Origin: Cytobacillus praedii
Lineage (GTDB): Bacteria > Bacillota > Bacilli > Bacillales > Cytobacillaceae
DNA length: 64,000 nt
Assembly: GCF_001439605.1 (NCBI RefSeq)
Contig: NZ_LMBX01000019.1
Coordinates: 1 to 64,000 of the forward strand
Reading direction: 5' to 3'
A model generated the notes under the pieces. It did not search any database and was not told the DNA's origin. It worked only from the letters and a program-made list of their open reading frames with translations. Below, one piece after another: positions 62,044-64,000 of the stretch (position 1 is the stretch's first letter; the number at the start of each line of letters is the position of its first letter). The translations under genes were made by a program, and so were the position numbers.

Positions 62044-63510
62044 TTGAAGGTACTAACAACTAAAGAACAGTGGTTTGGCAATATTAGAGGGGATATTCTT
62101 GCTGGAGTTGTTGTTGCACTAGCCCTTATTCCAGAAGCAATTGCTTTTTCCATCATTGCTGGTGTAGATCCGATGGTAGGTTTATACGCTTCTTTCTGTA
62201 TTGCTGTCACAATTGCAATCGTAGGCGGCAGACCTGGAATGATTTCGGCAGCGACTGGGGCAATGGCACTGTTAATGGTTACATTGGTTGCAGATCATGG
62301 GATGCAATATTTATTTGCTGCCACGATATTGACTGGTCTTTTGCAGATTTTATTTGGTGTGTTTAAATTGGCTCGTTTTATGAAGTTTATCCCTCGATCC
62401 GTTATGACTGGTTTTGTTAATGCATTAGCCATTTTAATTTTTATGGCGCAGCTTGAACAATTTGTTGGTGCAACATGGGTTATGTATGCAATGGTCATTG
62501 GCGCTTTAGCGATTATATATATTTTTCCAAGAATTACGAAGGCGGTTCCATCTCCATTAGTTGCTATTATCGTTATTACAATTATTGCAATTATGACTAA
62601 GAGTGATGTGAAAACTGTAGGAGATATGGGGAATTTAACTTCTTCACTCCCAGCATTCTTCATTCCAGATGTGCCATTTAATTTAGAAACGCTGAAGATT
62701 ATCTTTCCTTATTCCTTGGCTCTTTCCATTGTTGGCTTGTTGGAGTCTTTACTAACTGCATCTATAGTAGATGATATGACGGACACAGCAAGTGACAAAA
62801 ATCGAGAAACACGGGGTCAGGGAATAGCGAATATTGTTGCTGGTTTATTTGGTGGAATGGCTGGATGTGCTATGATTGGCCAATCTGTTATCAATGTAAA
62901 ATCTGGTGGAAGAGGAAGGCTTTCTACTCTTGTTGCTGGAACGTTTTTGATGTTTTTGATTTTAGTACTTGGCAATATCGTTGTCCAAATACCGATGGCT
63001 GCATTAGTTGGTGTAATGATTATGGTTTCAATTGGGACATTTAATTGGGCTTCTATTAAAGGGCTAGCTAAGACGCCTGTTACTGATTCAATTGTTATGA
63101 TTACGACAACGGTAACGACTGTGCTCACTCATGATCTTTCAAAAGGAGTATTTGCTGGGATCATTTTAAGTGCTATTTTCTTTGTGGCAAAAATCTCTAA
63201 GGTTCATGTAACTTCTCAAATAGAAGGGAATAAAAAGGTATATGCGGTTAAAGGGCAAGTGTTTTTTGCTTCAGTAGATGAACTTGTTAAAGCCTTCGAT
63301 TATAACGGAGAGGTAAAAGAAGTGGAAATAGATTTTACACACGCGCATGTTTGGGATGACTCAGGGGTTGCAGCGATTGATAAAATCGTATTAAAGCTGA
63401 GAGATTATGGAGTTGATGTTCAATTATCTGGTTTAAATAATCCTAGCTCGAATCTAATTGATCGATTAGCCGTCCATCCTAAAGCAGGAACAAAGCTTAC
63501 AGGTCATTAA
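62044..63510 (+). CDS. SulP-family anion transporter with STAS domain
   Basis: A 488-residue transporter. Residues 15-380 form a SulP membrane domain with twelve to fourteen helices, including the family motif [27 protein letters not shown]. Residues from about 395 on form a C-terminal STAS domain ([17 protein letters not shown] ... [18 protein letters not shown]). SulP proteins carry sulfate, bicarbonate or other anions, and the substrate here is open. The TTG at 62044 with AGAGGTG upstream is the chosen start. A hairpin terminator precedes it, so expression may be attenuated. Confidence 0.9.
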   Translation: MKVLTTKEQWFGNIRGDILAGVVVALALIPEAIAFSIIAGVDPMVGLYASFCIAVTIAIVGGRPGMISAATGAMALLMVTLVADHGMQYLFAATILTGLLQILFGVFKLARFMKFIPRSVMTGFVNALAILIFMAQLEQFVGATWVMYAMVIGALAIIYIFPRITKAVPSPLVAIIVITIIAIMTKSDVKTVGDMGNLTSSLPAFFIPDVPFNLETLKIIFPYSLALSIVGLLESLLTASIVDDMTDTASDKNRETRGQGIANIVAGLFGGMAGCAMIGQSVINVKSGGRGRLSTLVAGTFLMFLILVLGNIVVQIPMAALVGVMIMVSIGTFNWASIKGLAKTPVTDSIVMITTTVTTVLTHDLSKGVFAGIILSAIFFVAKISKVHVTSQIEGNKKVYAVKGQVFFASVDELVKAFDYNGEVKEVEIDFTHAHVWDDSGVAAIDKIVLKLRDYGVDVQLSGLNNPSSNLIDRLAVHPKAGTKLTGH

Positions 63511-63752
63511 TCAAGTCATTTAACGAGTCTTTTTTCGGAGAATTGGTCATTTCCTCAGTGTCTAGGACATAATCTGGATATTGGTAAATACATCAAATTA
63601 GTTCATTTTTTTATGAAAACATGTTATATTGTTTATCGCGGTTAAATAATTAAAATTAATTAATCAATATATAAATAACCTTTCTTTGAGTTTTCGGTTC
63701 ACTGGATCTTAGTGGTCATACGGTAAGGCAAAGAATAGGGGAAGGTGTAAAA

Positions 63753-64000
63753 ATGAATAAACGATTTCAAAAAGATCAAAATATATTAAATAAATATGTG
63801 ATCTTTTTCTTTTTAGCAGTTGTTCTTCTGTGGATGAAAACATTTATTGTTCAATCTACACAGTTTGACTTAGGAATTGAAAATTCCCTGCAAAGGTTTC
63901 TATTGTTCTTAAATCCATTAGGTTCGTCCTTATTGTTTTTGGGACTAGCTTTCTTTTTTAAAGGAAGAAAAAAATATATTTTCCTCCTGATTATTGATTT
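63753..64000 (+). CDS. LTA synthase family protein, N-terminal part (runs off the window)
   Basis: The open frame runs from the ATG at 63753 to the end of the window. The first 82 residues match the N-terminal membrane region of LtaS: an Asn/Lys-rich start, helices around YVIFFFLAVVLLWMKTF and NPLGSSLLFLGLAFFFKG, and an FDLGIENSLQRFLLF loop. RBS GGGGAAGG lies nine bases upstream. A second paralogue of this family is at 2324-4174. The catalytic domain is not in view. Confidence 0.82.
   Translation, partial: MNKRFQKDQNILNKYVIFFFLAVVLLWMKTFIVQSTQFDLGIENSLQRFLLFLNPLGSSLLFLGLAFFFKGRKKYIFLLIID

Overview
The window reads as a chromosomal segment of a low-GC Gram-positive endospore-former of the Bacillaceae. 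Most identifiable genes have Bacillus counterparts: czrA/czcD, hutUIG, dppABCDE-ykfABCD, a YclNOPQ-type siderophore importer, mgtE, a BtuD-CbiZ fusion and LtaS-type synthases. Ribosome binding sites are strong (AGGAGG type), TTG starts are common, and intrinsic terminators are abundant. I saw no rRNA, tRNA, CRISPR array, insertion sequence, phage gene or origin.

Layout. 1-4200: tandem repeats, a zinc/cobalt sensor (CzrA) convergent with its efflux pump (CzcD), a YiaA-like membrane protein and an LtaS-family synthase. 4394-5305: a DUF4003 protein. 5631-9435: a compact operon of an ATP-grasp ligase, a MurE-like ligase that lacks the substrate-recognition motif of real MurE, an Asp/Glu racemase and a small coiled-coil protein. 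This is the best candidate in the window for an undescribed peptide or cell-wall pathway. 9440-9870: seven 52-bp tandem repeats. 9877-12390: a NERD/zinc-ribbon protein and an exported coiled-coil M23 peptidase. 12600-18313: an AraC-type regulator with a receiver-like N terminus and hutU-hutI-hutG, without hutH or hutP. 18517-23587: a chemoreceptor, D-serine dehydratase, an AlaX-type editing protein and a DUF3870 protein.

23744-34099 is one long muropeptide/dipeptide salvage locus: D-aminopeptidase, dipeptide ABC transporter, LD-carboxypeptidase, L-Ala-D/L-Glu epimerase, NlpC/P60 endopeptidase, a second ATPase and a class A beta-lactamase-like hydrolase without a signal peptide. 34359-38326 is a Fur-type regulated siderophore importer. 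38618-43773 holds a flavin/PNPOx-like protein, Dps with a textbook PerR box, a TauE/SafE permease, a RodA/FtsW protein and MgtE.

44936-56930 is a cobalamin-riboswitch-controlled B12 import and salvage operon: BtuF, BtuC, BtuD-CbiZ, CbiB, CobD, CobU, CobQ, CobS, phosphatase, CobU-like, PduO, CblT, CblS, phosphatase. It has no corrin-ring or CobT genes. It appears to import corrinoids, remodel them through CbiZ and rebuild the nucleotide loop from salvaged alpha-ribazole. 57212-61795 holds small accessory genes, including a GNAT domain fused to a complete FosB-like fosfomycin thiol transferase. 62044-63510 is a SulP transporter behind a leader terminator, and the window ends inside a second LTA synthase gene.

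Intergenic DNA is rich in short tandem arrays of two period classes (52 bp and 41 bp) with unrelated sequences, plus a dispersed structured element present in two good copies and one decayed copy.
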